A stretch of DNA of 44,632 nt from Planctomycetota bacterium (GCA_004376375.1 SOJX01000131.1:1-44632), one strand, 5' to 3'. Shown: positions 27,291-35,663, counted from the stretch's first letter. Numbers and translations are program-made. The notes: generated by a model not told the origin, from the letters alone.

Positions 27291-29333
27291 TTATACAGGT
27301 TTTCCCTCCCGGCCGGCCGGCTCCAGGCCCAATCCTTTTGCCAGAGCGGTCAACTCCTGCATCAGTTCTCCAAATTGCACATACGTCAGCGACTGTTTTC
27401 CGTCACAGAGAGCCTTTTCCGGTGCATTATGAACCTCGATCATAACGCCGTCCGCACCGCAGGCCATCGCCGCCTTTGCGAGCGGTGTAATCCACCTGGC
27501 TACGCCAAGTGCGTGCGACGGGTCCACGATAACCGGCAGATGCGTACGCTCCTTGAGCACAACGACGGCGCTCAAATCGAGAGTATTGCGGGTAGACGTT
27601 TCGAACGTCCTGATTCCGCGCTCGCAGAGCACGACCTGCCTGTTCCCCCTGGCGACGATGTATTCCGCGGCAAGCAGAAGTTCGTCTATCGAGGCCATCA
27701 TGCCTCGTTTCAGAAGCACCGGCTTGTCGATCTCGCCGACGGCGGAGAGGAGCGGGAAGTTCTGCATGTTGCGCGCGCCGACCTGGAGCATGTCGGCCCC
27801 ACCCGCAACAAGATGCACCTGCGAAGGCTCCATAACCTCGGTTACCGTCGGGAGGCCTGCTTCTTCCCCGGCCTCGCGTAGATACGTGAGCCCCTCCTCT
27901 TTCAGGCCCTGGAAGCTGTACGGCGAGGAACGCGGCTTGTACGCACCGCCGCGGAGTATGTGCGCGCCCGCCTGTCTGATATATGACGCTGTCTCGTGTA
28001 TCTGCTCGCGGGACTCTACCGCGCACGGTCCGGCGATAATGGTGAATCCCCTGCCAATATCCACGGCGCCGCCGACCCTTACAATCGTGTTTTCTTCGCG
28101 ATGTTCCCTGCTCACACGTTTACTCGGTTTTTTCTCTATTACCGGGCAGGTCGTGTCGGACGTTTTATCTCCGCCCGTTTCTATTCGGGGAACAACTCTT
28201 TCGCCTTTGCCGGATCGGGTCACGGGATAACTGCCAAGCACCTTGAGATAGCTTGTATGCTTCCACATGGCGTCGAGCGCGTTTTTCAACCCGTTTCCCG
28301 ACACCGAGCCTTCAACATCAAGATAGAACAGGTATTCCCACGGCATGTGCGGCCGCGGGCGCGATTCCAGTTTCGTCATGTTGATATTATGCTCCGAGAG
28401 CAGGCGCAGGCATTTCTCGAGCGAGCCCGTTTTGTGGAGCAGTGAGAAAACCATTGACGTCTTGTAGTCGAGTCCCCCGTTGTACGGCGCAGGCTCCCTG
28501 GCAATGGCGATGAAGCGGGTGTAGTTCCTGCGCTGGTTGCTCATGTGGCGCCGGATAACTTTCAGGTTATACTCGGCGGCCGCGTCCTCGCTGGCAATGG
28601 CGACGCATGTTTTGTCCCCTTTCTCCGAGACAAGCTTCGCCGCCGTCGCGGTGTCGCTGCGCGCCTCGATGCGGCACCGGGTCAGGCCCGAAAAGAAATC
28701 CGCGCACTGCGTTAGCGCCTGCGGGTGTGAATAGACGACCCTGATATCGGAGAGCGCTACTTCCTCTACGGCAAGCATGCAGTGCTCGATCGACAGTATC
28801 TCCTCGCCGACAATCGAAAGGTTGTAACGGGAAAGCAGGTCGTACACTTCGTTGATGCTGCCGGCGATAGTGTTCTCAATCGGCACGACGCCGTAGTCCG
28901 TTTCCCCGTTAATTACCGCCTCGAAGACTTCTCTGAACGAAACATAACCGCTCAGATGTATCGGGCTCGCTGCCGCGCCGTAATGTCTGGAAGCGGCTGA
29001 ATGCGTGTTGGAGCCTTCGATCCCGAGATATGCCACCCGGGTTTTCGCCTTTTTCGAAGGCAGCCGCACGCCGGTTTCCTGCTGCTTGACGGAGTAGCCG
29101 AGGATTTCCCTGTATATCCGCGTCACATGGTACGGGCTGAGTCCCAGCTTTTCCGCTTCCGCAGTCAGGGCGGTAAGCTGGGTCTGTTCCCTTTCGCAGT
29201 CCTTTATCGGCCGGCCGTCTTTCTCTTTCTTCGTCCCGATTTTGCCAACGACCTTGCTCCTGCGTGCAAGCAGGTTCAGTATTTCATGGTCGATAGAATC
29301 GAGCGCATTTCTTTCTTTCACATAGCTTCCCAT
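27291..29333 (-). CDS. pheA: chorismate mutase - prephenate dehydratase - ACT - DAHP synthase fusion
   Basis: This is a 680-aa protein with AAAGGAG before ATG 29333. Domains: AroQ-type chorismate mutase (about 5-85, LDSIDHEILNLLARRSKVVGKIG), prephenate dehydratase (about 97-275, RVAYLGIEGSNTHSAA, GVVPIENTIAGSI, the catalytic N-Y-T-R-F motif), ACT regulatory domain (about 290-370, with the Phe-binding motif family GSLEKCLRLLSEHNINMTKLESRP), and a class Ibeta/AroF-type DAHP synthase (about 425-670, IAGPCAVES, LRGGAYKPRSSPYSFQG, LKRGMMAS, VIVDPSHA). It would join the first committed step of the shikimate pathway with the last steps of phenylalanine synthesis in one chain, with feedback by Phe through the ACT domain. 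A Phe leader peptide and attenuator lie upstream. Confidence 0.95.
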   Translation of the reverse strand: MGSYVKERNALDSIDHEILNLLARRSKVVGKIGTKKEKDGRPIKDCEREQTQLTALTAEAEKLGLSPYHVTRIYREILGYSVKQQETGVRLPSKKAKTRVAYLGIEGSNTHSAASRHYGAAASPIHLSGYVSFREVFEAVINGETDYGVVPIENTIAGSINEVYDLLSRYNLSIVGEEILSIEHCMLAVEEVALSDIRVVYSHPQALTQCADFFSGLTRCRIEARSDTATAAKLVSEKGDKTCVAIASEDAAAEYNLKVIRRHMSNQRRNYTRFIAIAREPAPYNGGLDYKTSMVFSLLHKTGSLEKCLRLLSEHNINMTKLESRPRPHMPWEYLFYLDVEGSVSGNGLKNALDAMWKHTSYLKVLGSYPVTRSGKGERVVPRIETGGDKTSDTTCPVIEKKPSKRVSREHREENTIVRVGGAVDIGRGFTIIAGPCAVESREQIHETASYIRQAGAHILRGGAYKPRSSPYSFQGLKEEGLTYLREAGEEAGLPTVTEVMEPSQVHLVAGGADMLQVGARNMQNFPLLSAVGEIDKPVLLKRGMMASIDELLLAAEYIVARGNRQVVLCERGIRTFETSTRNTLDLSAVVVLKERTHLPVIVDPSHALGVARWITPLAKAAMACGADGVMIEVHNAPEKALCDGKQSLTYVQFGELMQELTALAKGLGLEPAGREGKPV

Positions 29334-29350
29334 CTCTTTTCTCCTTTAAT

Positions 29351-29382
29351 AAAAAAAGCCCTGAGGCGTCACCTCAGGGCTT
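29351..29382 (-). terminator. attenuator terminator before the aromatic-synthesis fusion gene
   Basis: On the minus strand AAGCCCTGAGG-TGACG-CCTCAGGGCTT forms a perfect 11-bp stem followed by a run of seven U. It ends about 18 bases before the start codon, inside the leader and not after a gene. Its 5' arm (29379-29368) can alternatively pair with GTCTCTTAAGGG (29421-29410), which overlaps the stop codon of the leader peptide. Confidence 0.85.
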
Positions 29383-29412
29383 ATGTGTTTCCACAATCAC
29401 ATTATCCGACCC

Positions 29413-29487
29413 TTAAGAGACACCACCTCCTGCGACCTGACCGGTCGTAAAGTTGCTGAAAAAGAAAAAGCGGCCGGATAAATGCAC
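29413..29487 (-). CDS. pheL: phenylalanine-rich attenuation leader peptide (24 aa)
   Basis: A GTG start with GAGGAAG 7 bases upstream begins MHLSGRFFFFSNFTT; the peptide has five Phe in seven residues (7-10 and 13) and ends at TAA 29415-29413. It precedes a leader terminator and a Phe biosynthesis gene. This matches the logic of enterobacterial pheL/pheA attenuation: starvation for Phe stalls the ribosome on the Phe codons, frees the region at 29421-29410 to pair with the terminator arm, and lets transcription proceed. The name pheL is by analogy only; the sequence is not a homologue. Confidence 0.8.
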   Translation of the reverse strand: MHLSGRFFFFSNFTTGQVAGGGVS

Positions 29488-29520
29488 GTTATGCTTCCTC
29501 AAATCAAATGTGATTTAAAC

Positions 29521-29548
29521 ATTATACGCATCACAGAGCCTGAATCAA
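29521..29548 (-). promoter_or_regulatory. sigma70 promoter of the Phe leader and fusion gene
   Basis: On the minus strand TTGATT (29548-29543), a 16-bp spacer and a perfect TATAAT (29526-29521) are placed so that transcription would start near 29514, 27 nt before the leader peptide start codon. Confidence 0.75.
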
Positions 29549-29615
29549 GGAAAATTCCAGAAATTTTTTCGCCTGCCCTACGGCAAAGACTGCTGAGAAC
29601 ATGGGTTCTCAATAG

Positions 29616-30608
29616 TCATTTCACATCCCGGACGCAGCGGAAGCCGCCGCTTATTGTTTTTCCTCCAGCACTCCTGCTGCCGGTCCTCATCGAACAACTG
29701 CCTGCCGCGCCAAAATAATTGCCGCCCCAGAGAGAATACACGCTCGTAAGTTCGTCCGCATTCCCATACATGTCATAAAGACCCCACCTGTTCGGTTTTT
29801 TCCGCCCGACTGAATGCGGTTTAATGCCGGAATTATCGGCAAACCACGCATACTCACCAAGCAGGCTATCGTTGTCTCCGAAACAGTATTTGCCTGTCGA
29901 GCCGGCGCGGGCCGCGTATTCCCATTCATGTTCCGTCGGCAGGCGCATTCCGAGCCAGTCGGTGTAGGCCTTGGCGATGTTCCAGGAGATTTTTGTAACG
30001 GGTGCAAGAAAATCACCGCCAACTGTGTTTATATAGCCCTGCTTATTGAATTTCTCACGAACTGCCCATCGATTGTCGGAACAGAGAACGAATGTAAAGT
30101 ACTTTTCTACAGTCACTTCATACTTATCCACATACAGGCTCTTTATTTCAACTTTGCCGCCGTTTGAAAGCGTCAGCGTACCTGCCGGTATTTTTGCTTG
30201 TTCTTTTTTGCAGCGGTTTCTGAATATATCACGCATGAGTTTATTGCTTTTATCGCTGACCCTGAAAATTTCATCCACAACCGTTATTCGTTCTTTCATT
30301 TCTTTTGAGTTGTAGCGGGCAGTGTAGTAATCGAATACAGGCTTCCTCGCATCAAAGTCCAGTAATATCTTCACAGCGGTCTGACGGGTCTTTTGATCTT
30401 CGGAGCGCAGCCGGGGCGTAAAATGTTTTATCAGAGGTTTCGCGGCATTCAGGACGAGCAGTTGCTTTACCGCTTCTGCGCGGGTCTTTTCGTTATCGAG
30501 CCATGACGTGTAATACCATACTTTTACCGGTTTCCAGAGCGCAAAGCCCAGGAACAGGAGCCCGAATATTACAATAACCAGTATTGCCAGCTTGAGCGGT
30601 AGTTTCAT
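29616..30608 (-). CDS. membrane-anchored SUMF (formylglycine-generating enzyme-like) protein
   Basis: This is a 330-aa protein. An N-terminal membrane helix (5-26) and a HEAT-like region (about 30-120) match the N-terminal module of the ankyrin protein at 21238. The SUMF1-type domain (about 140-330) has [59 protein letters not shown] and the closing GGFRCV. In sulfatase-modifying enzymes two active-site Cys lie four residues apart. Here the first position appears to be Gly and only the second (in SCSMR) remains, so copper-dependent FGE activity is unlikely. No sulfatase gene is in the window. No ribosome-binding site is obvious. It probably binds ligand or partner proteins in the periplasm. 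Confidence 0.85.
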   Translation of the reverse strand: MKLPLKLAILVIVIFGLLFLGFALWKPVKVWYYTSWLDNEKTRAEAVKQLLVLNAAKPLIKHFTPRLRSEDQKTRQTAVKILLDFDARKPVFDYYTARYNSKEMKERITVVDEIFRVSDKSNKLMRDIFRNRCKKEQAKIPAGTLTLSNGGKVEIKSLYVDKYEVTVEKYFTFVLCSDNRWAVREKFNKQGYINTVGGDFLAPVTKISWNIAKAYTDWLGMRLPTEHEWEYAARAGSTGKYCFGDNDSLLGEYAWFADNSGIKPHSVGRKKPNRWGLYDMYGNADELTSVYSLWGGNYFGAAGSCSMRTGSRSAGGKTISGGFRCVRDVK

Positions 30609-30662
30609 AAGCTAATTACTTTGCAGTATCCCCATTCTCAGTAGTTATTAGGTTCATGCTAC

Positions 30663-30682
30663 CCGTGCCGCAAGCGGCACGG
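30663..30682. repeat. REP-like palindrome CCGTGCCGC-AA-GCGGCACGG
   Basis: Perfect 9-bp arms around AA. It is a variant of the elements at 13708 and 19267. The gene-free stretch 30609-31008 also holds a GC-rich imperfect hairpin near 30737-30760, the remnant at 30772 and a terminator. Confidence 0.7.
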
Positions 30683-30771
30683 CTTCACGAATATATTTAG
30701 ATATGCGAGTACTATACTTAGTAACTTTTTGTTTAGCCGCCGCCCTTGCCGCGGCGGGTATTAGCAATAGT

Positions 30772-30840
30772 TTATTTTTTCGCCCTCAACTCCTCCCCCG
30801 TCTTGGCGCCGCGTAGCGGCGATATTTCGCAGTGACAAGG
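30772..30840 (-). pseudogene. possible 3' remnant of an ankyrin-type gene
   Basis: The last codons of a short minus-strand frame read PLRGAKTGEELRAKK before TAA. This resembles the C-terminus of the ankyrin protein at 21238 (RSHGAKTGKELG) and of the one at 34235 (KKHGGKTSAELQAESK). Nothing upstream in this frame is ankyrin-like, so only the end of a lost gene would remain. The match is short. Confidence 0.3.
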
Positions 30841-30958
30841 CATGCGCCTGTTCTTTGCCGCTTCATGTTTGTGCGGCTCCGCCGCGCAGATTATTCCTTT
30901 TCCCTTAGCCCTTGCCTCGCATACATATATTCTGAACGCAAATTCCGTAATTTCAAAC

Positions 30959-30988
30959 AAAAACAGGGAGCGTTGCTCCCTGTTTTTT
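30959..30988. terminator. terminator after the HtrA operon
   Basis: AAAAACAGGGAGC (30959-30971), loop GTT, GCTCCCTGTTTTT (30975-30987). A 13-bp stem with U-runs on both strands, 20 bp after the stop of the minus-strand gene at 31009. Confidence 0.9.
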
Positions 30989-31008
30989 CGCGTAGGATGG
31001 TTATGCTC

Positions 31009-32550
31009 TTATTTCCAGTGGCACTCGATGCGTACGAGGACCGACTGGTTGGTCCTTCCTCTCAGGACGGTCAGGATTACTTCGCGCGGTTTCCCGGCTA
31101 TCTTGGCGTCGAACAGTTTCTTGAAATGGCCGACGTCTTCGACGGCGTCGTTTCCGATCTTCGTGATAATGTCGCCTGACCTGAGTCCGCCGTCGGCCGC
31201 CCAGCCGCTTTCGTAATAATGCACGATGCAGCCGGGATGGTCTATCGGCAGATCGCGGTCATACAGGTCGAAAAAGACAAGCTCCCGCACGGTGAACTTG
31301 AATTCTTCCTTGAACTTCTCTTTTTTTGCCTTGCCCACGGGCTTGGGTGACGCGCCGATCTTGCCCGAAAGCGTAACCTTTCCGCTTTCCCTGTAAACGA
31401 CGAGCTCGATATCGCCGCCGGCCTCGACCTTTTTCGCCTCCGCCTGGAAAGCGGTAACGGAAGTCCCCTGGTCTGTATCAAGCCTTTTACCGTTGACCTC
31501 AAGGACCACGTCCTCCGCCTTCAGGCCCATCTTGTCGGCGGGCCCGCCTTCAATTACGTGTCCTATGATTACGCCTTTTTCCTCGCCGAGCCCCCAGTAT
31601 TCGGCCAGTTCCTTGGTAAGCTCCTGCAGGCCCATTACGCCGAGCCAGGACTTTTCCTTCTCCGCCTTCCGCGTGGGCGGGTTGGCAATCACTTTTGCGA
31701 AATGCTCGGACGGGTAAAGCATGTTGAGCGAACCGCCGCCGCCGCTGCGGAAGCTCCGGAATCCCCTGAAACGGCCGCCGAAGCGGAAAGTCCTGCCGCC
31801 GCCTGACGAGCCGCCGCTTTTCCTGAGAATCCCAAGGGCAAACCCGTCCATGCTGAGTATGAGGGCATCCTCGTTGTGCGAAGCGCCCGGGGTAAGGCTG
31901 TACTGTTTGACGGGTTTTTCGATGACCGCGGTGACGCGGCCCAGGCGGTAATCGCGCTTATAGTTGAACTGCTTCCCCATGTGTCCGACCACGACCACCT
32001 GGTCCCCTACCGCCACGGGTGCCTCTTCACTGAACTCCACGTAGCTGAGTTTCTCATCATCCTTCAGTTCATTTATCCGGATGGCCGCGACTTTCGCTAC
32101 AACGTCTTTCCCGAGATAATCGGCCTCATAGGTCTTGGGGCCGTCGGGCAGCTCGAGCTGGACCTCGAAATCCAGGTAATCGTCGGACGCGTATGACTCG
32201 CTGAAATGCTTTGCATTGACGATAACGAGCCCGTCTTCGCTTGCGACAAAGCCGGTACACTCGACCTTGCTTTTACCGGAATCGGTCTGGATTTTAAACG
32301 ATACGTGGGCGACGAGAGGCCGCGCCTTTTCCATGACCTCGCGTATCATTTCGGCAACGGTTATTTCCGGCCGTGGTTCCACCGCTCCGGCCGGCTCGGC
32401 GGGCTCCGCCTCGGCGGGTTCCTGCTCTCCCTCGGCCGGCGGGGGCGGAGGTATGAGCTCTCCCTGGGCCCACGCGGGAACGGGGGACAATGCAAACAGA
32501 ATCAGGACCGCCAGAACGGCTGAAAGCATTCTCACATTCTTTATTGACAT
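31009..32550 (-). CDS. HtrA-like protein with degenerate protease domain and two PDZ domains
   Basis: AGGAGG precedes ATG 32550. This is a 513-aa exported protein (signal peptide ending PAWA) with a Pro/Glu/Ala-rich linker. The trypsin-like domain keeps the fold pattern (CTGFVASEDGLVIVNAKHF) but lacks the catalytic GNSGG; the corresponding region reads ALILSMDGFALGIL. It is therefore probably not a protease. A Gly/Arg/Phe-rich insert (GGGRTFRFGGRFRGFRSFRSGGGG) separates it from PDZ1 (about 305-395) and PDZ2 (about 420-510), both with recognisable GPADKMGLKAEDVVLEVNG and GGLRSGDIITKIGN loops. It follows the active HtrA gene by 9 bp and may act as its regulatory or substrate-binding partner. 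Confidence 0.85.
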   Translation of the reverse strand: MSIKNVRMLSAVLAVLILFALSPVPAWAQGELIPPPPPAEGEQEPAEAEPAEPAGAVEPRPEITVAEMIREVMEKARPLVAHVSFKIQTDSGKSKVECTGFVASEDGLVIVNAKHFSESYASDDYLDFEVQLELPDGPKTYEADYLGKDVVAKVAAIRINELKDDEKLSYVEFSEEAPVAVGDQVVVVGHMGKQFNYKRDYRLGRVTAVIEKPVKQYSLTPGASHNEDALILSMDGFALGILRKSGGSSGGGRTFRFGGRFRGFRSFRSGGGGSLNMLYPSEHFAKVIANPPTRKAEKEKSWLGVMGLQELTKELAEYWGLGEEKGVIIGHVIEGGPADKMGLKAEDVVLEVNGKRLDTDQGTSVTAFQAEAKKVEAGGDIELVVYRESGKVTLSGKIGASPKPVGKAKKEKFKEEFKFTVRELVFFDLYDRDLPIDHPGCIVHYYESGWAADGGLRSGDIITKIGNDAVEDVGHFKKLFDAKIAGKPREVILTVLRGRTNQSVLVRIECHWK

Positions 32551-32559
32551 GTCAACCTC

Positions 32560-33942
32560 CTAGTCGTTTTTGATGAGGATGAAGTTTACGGCCTTGTCAC
32601 GGCGGACCTTCAAAACCACGTCTTTCTTGCCCGAATCTATGCACTCCTTGACCATGGTTTTGAAAGCCTCGAAATCTTCCACCAGTTTCTTATCGATATG
32701 GGTGATAATGTCGCCGCCCTGGAGCTTTGCCTTGGCGGCTTTCTCATACGGCTTCACGCCGGTCACGTAAACGCCGTGAGTGTCGGGGAGCTTTCTTTCC
32801 TGTGCCATCAGCTTTGTTATCGCCCGGATGGTTATGCCCCATTCCTTGATCTCTTCATCCTCGCCCACCGAGGCGCCGAGCTCGGCCGTCTTCATCGCAA
32901 ACTCTTTCCTCCGGCCGTTGCGAAGCACGACAAGTTTGACGTCGGTGCCGACGGGCATATCCGCGATCGTCTTGCGCACCTTGGGAAGCTGCTCGTCGAA
33001 ACGGGTGGAAACCTTCTCGCCGTTGATCTCGATCAGGATGTCGAGGTTCCGGACGCCCGCCTTGCTTGCCGGCGAGCCTTTCTCGACCTGTTTTATAATC
33101 ACGCCTTCGTTCTTTCCCGTCTCAAGGTAGCGCTCCAGGTCCTGCGTTTTCTGGAACTGAAGACCGAGCCAGCTCCTTACGACCTTGCCTTCCGGATGCG
33201 CCAGGGCCTTCCGGATCATTTCCTTCGCTATGTCTATCGGGATTGCAAAACCGGTCGACGCGCCCGGGATGGCGCGTGCGTTCACGCCGATGACCTTGCC
33301 GCCAAGGCTGACGAGCGGTCCGCCGGAGTTTCCGGGGTTGATGCTCGCATCGGTCTGGATCCAGTTGTTGAAGACGCCCGTGGCCTTGCCGTCGGGCAGG
33401 CGCATCGAGTCGCCGAGGAAGCGCTCGTCGTTCCCGATTATTCCGAGCGATACGGAGCGCGAAAGCCCGAACGGCGTCCCCATCGCCATCACGAAATCGC
33501 CGACCTTTATGTCCTGTGAGTCTCCCAGCTCGGCAACGTAAAGCTTGATGTTCTTTTTCTCCAGCTCTTCCATGTCCAGTTTTATTAATGCCAGGTCCGT
33601 CCAGGGGTCTTCGCCGACCAGCTTCGCAGAAACCATTTCCTGATTGTACAGGGTGCACTTGATTTCGGTCGCGCCGCCGGCGACGTGGTAATTCGTCAGC
33701 ACGTGTCCCTGGTCGTCGATAACGGTGCCGCTGCCCGTGCCGCCTGAGCGGCTCTTCTTGCCGCGGGAGTAAACGTATTTCCGCGCGTCAATCCGGACGA
33801 GGCAGGGGTAAACCTTGCACTTTGCCTCTTCAATCAGCTGGGTAATGCTCTGCGCGGTGTCGGGCTGCTGCTCCACGGGCTGCGCACAATTCGCCAGCGG
33901 CAGGCAACAGGCCAGCAACACGAGGAAAATGATTTTTCGCAT
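32560..33942 (-). CDS. htrA: HtrA/DegP-type serine protease lipoprotein
   Basis: The start is ATG 33942 (AAAGGAG 9 bases upstream); ATG 33963 has no ribosome-binding site. This is a 460-aa protein whose signal peptide ends LPLANC (Cys19), suggesting a lipoprotein. The protease domain has all triad motifs: TNYHVAGG (His), WTDLALIKLD (Asp) and GNSGGPLV (Ser), with the usual long L1-L3 loops. PDZ1 follows (WLGLQFQKTQDL, GSPASKAGVRNLDILIEING), then PDZ2 (GVYVTGVKPYEKAAKAKLQGGDIITHID). Typical periplasmic quality control. It is the first gene of a two-gene operon with the inactive HtrA-like protein at 31009. Confidence 0.93.
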   Translation of the reverse strand: MRKIIFLVLLACCLPLANCAQPVEQQPDTAQSITQLIEEAKCKVYPCLVRIDARKYVYSRGKKSRSGGTGSGTVIDDQGHVLTNYHVAGGATEIKCTLYNQEMVSAKLVGEDPWTDLALIKLDMEELEKKNIKLYVAELGDSQDIKVGDFVMAMGTPFGLSRSVSLGIIGNDERFLGDSMRLPDGKATGVFNNWIQTDASINPGNSGGPLVSLGGKVIGVNARAIPGASTGFAIPIDIAKEMIRKALAHPEGKVVRSWLGLQFQKTQDLERYLETGKNEGVIIKQVEKGSPASKAGVRNLDILIEINGEKVSTRFDEQLPKVRKTIADMPVGTDVKLVVLRNGRRKEFAMKTAELGASVGEDEEIKEWGITIRAITKLMAQERKLPDTHGVYVTGVKPYEKAAKAKLQGGDIITHIDKKLVEDFEAFKTMVKECIDSGKKDVVLKVRRDKAVNFILIKND

Positions 33943-34106
33943 CTGCGATTCTCCTTTCCGCATACTTTTTCTCTGAAATGAAACCCGCTTATCAGGAGTT
34001 ATTACGTATAAGCCGGTCGAGTGCGAGCGAATTTTGCGCTATTATTAAGGATTTAATGGAGAAATAAAAGCTAATTCCCGAAAATAATCCGAACTGTTTT
34101 AATTAA

Positions 34107-34172
34107 TGTAGGGGCACGGCGCGCGCGCAAGGTCTGCCCCTACAAAACATACGTCATTCCCGCGCAGGCGGA
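34107..34172. repeat. MITE-like palindrome and half REP element
   Basis: TGTAGGGGCA (34107-34116) and TGCCCCTACA (34135-34144) are perfect 10-bp terminal inverted repeats around an 18-bp GC-rich centre; related elements are at 13674 and 40483. A half copy of the 22454 family (CGTCATTCCCGCGCAGGCGGA, 34152-34172) follows. Nothing else was seen in the 292-bp gap 33943-34234. Confidence 0.7.
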
Positions 34173-34234
34173 CTCAAGTGTCGGAAATCTACTGTCGCAC
34201 AGAAACCACTATTGAGAAGTGCCATACAACGTAG

Positions 34235-35473
34235 TCATTTACTTTCAGCCTGAAGTTCCGCGCTGGTTTTACCACCATGTTTTTTCAGAAGCCCGATAAT
34301 CGGGTTTAGAACAATTCTTGCAGTAAATTTTGTTCCACCCGTTGCGATATCCAGCGGTGTAAACGCTTTATCTGACTTCTTCATTTCTTTCCAATCCCAG
34401 TTTGTAATCGTATTCACGCCTGCACCATTTTCGAGAAGCAGCTGAGCTGCATCTTTCCGGCCCTTAGCCACAGCCCAGTGAAGAGGTGTGCATCCCCATT
34501 CGTCCACTACATCCAATTTGGCCCCTTTTTCGATTAGAAGCGCTACGGTCTCTTTCGATTTAGTGAACGCAACCGCACAGTGTAAAGGAGTCCTGTTGCG
34601 GTCGCTTTTCACATTTACAGGAACGCCTTTTTCGATTAGGAATGCAACTATATCGGCACCGCCGTCTCCACCTGCAGCTATGTGGAGTGTTGTCTCGCCA
34701 TCTCCCACCTTTGCATTCACATCAGCGCCTTTTTCGACCAGTATCTCGACGACTTTCTTCCGGCCACGACTTAGAGCAGAATGAAGTGGAGTCCACTTTC
34801 CCCCTATATACTTAACATTTACATCAAATCCCTTTGAAAGAAGAAACAGGACAATTTTCTCCGAGCCACCCTGAGCCGCAGCATGAAGCAGCGTAACTCC
34901 GCCTCTGTCCATAGGTTTCAAATCTGCGCCTCTGGAAAGCAGCAGTTCCCAGGTTTCTTCCTGACCGTTCTGCGCGGCTGCGTAAAGCGGCGTAGTACCC
35001 AATTTACATTTTCCGTTTATACCAGCACCTTTTTCCAGTAAAAACAGCAGGATTTCCTTTTTGCCATTTGCCGCAGCCGCATGAAGCGGTGTCCCGCACG
35101 CTGAGGCTTTTCCTGTTGCATTAATATCAGCGCCTTCCCGTATTAGCAGTTCGGCAATCTCTTTTCTGCCGTGTTCAGCCGCCATGTAAAGGGGAGTGCC
35201 CACAACGTCGACCCACTTATGCGGTTGAGCGCCGAGGTTGTAATGTATCATTACAAGTGAACTGTAGTTCAGGTCCGCGCCCTGCTTGATCAGGCTTCTG
35301 ACCTCGTCGATATTGCCCTTGGAAATTGCGTCATGGAATTTCATATAGAAAGCATGGTTTTGTTTTTCCGCACGCTCGGACAGGGAACAGGATACCTTTA
35401 GCAATACGAGTGTCACTACTGAGAATACCAGTACTACAAAGATACCGAGCTTTATCCGTAGAGATAACTTCAT
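34235..35473 (-). CDS. membrane-anchored ankyrin-repeat protein
   Basis: This is a 412-aa protein with GGAGAAG before ATG 35473. An N-terminal membrane helix (about 8-28) is followed by about ten ankyrin repeats, starting at MKFHDAISKGNIDEVRSLIKQGADLN and ending with TPLDIATGG. The C-terminal KKHGGKTSAELQAESK corresponds to the end of the other ankyrin protein. The repeats are more divergent from each other than in that protein, and some are longer than 33 residues. It is probably anchored in the inner membrane with the repeats in the periplasm. No partner is evident from the neighbours. Confidence 0.87.
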   Translation of the reverse strand: MKLSLRIKLGIFVVLVFSVVTLVLLKVSCSLSERAEKQNHAFYMKFHDAISKGNIDEVRSLIKQGADLNYSSLVMIHYNLGAQPHKWVDVVGTPLYMAAEHGRKEIAELLIREGADINATGKASACGTPLHAAAANGKKEILLFLLEKGAGINGKCKLGTTPLYAAAQNGQEETWELLLSRGADLKPMDRGGVTLLHAAAQGGSEKIVLFLLSKGFDVNVKYIGGKWTPLHSALSRGRKKVVEILVEKGADVNAKVGDGETTLHIAAGGDGGADIVAFLIEKGVPVNVKSDRNRTPLHCAVAFTKSKETVALLIEKGAKLDVVDEWGCTPLHWAVAKGRKDAAQLLLENGAGVNTITNWDWKEMKKSDKAFTPLDIATGGTKFTARIVLNPIIGLLKKHGGKTSAELQAESK

Positions 35474-35663
35474 TTCTTCTCCTGCTCTTCCTTCAACTCC
35501 TCCACTGCAATGCTCCTAAAGGAATAACTGCCGAGAAGGGTAGTATTACAAAACAATCACGGCGTGAAGATGCCGCCGGTGTTAGTCGCACCATTTTCCG
35601 TACTACCGCCCCATATTATCATTGATTCTCCGGTCCATACTGCGCCTTGCCCCTACAGAATAT

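Noticed and set aside
30841..30960. Small protein gene covering 30772-30960
   Set aside because: There is no ribosome-binding site, and the composition reflects repeats and intergenic DNA; only the last codons resemble an ankyrin-protein end.
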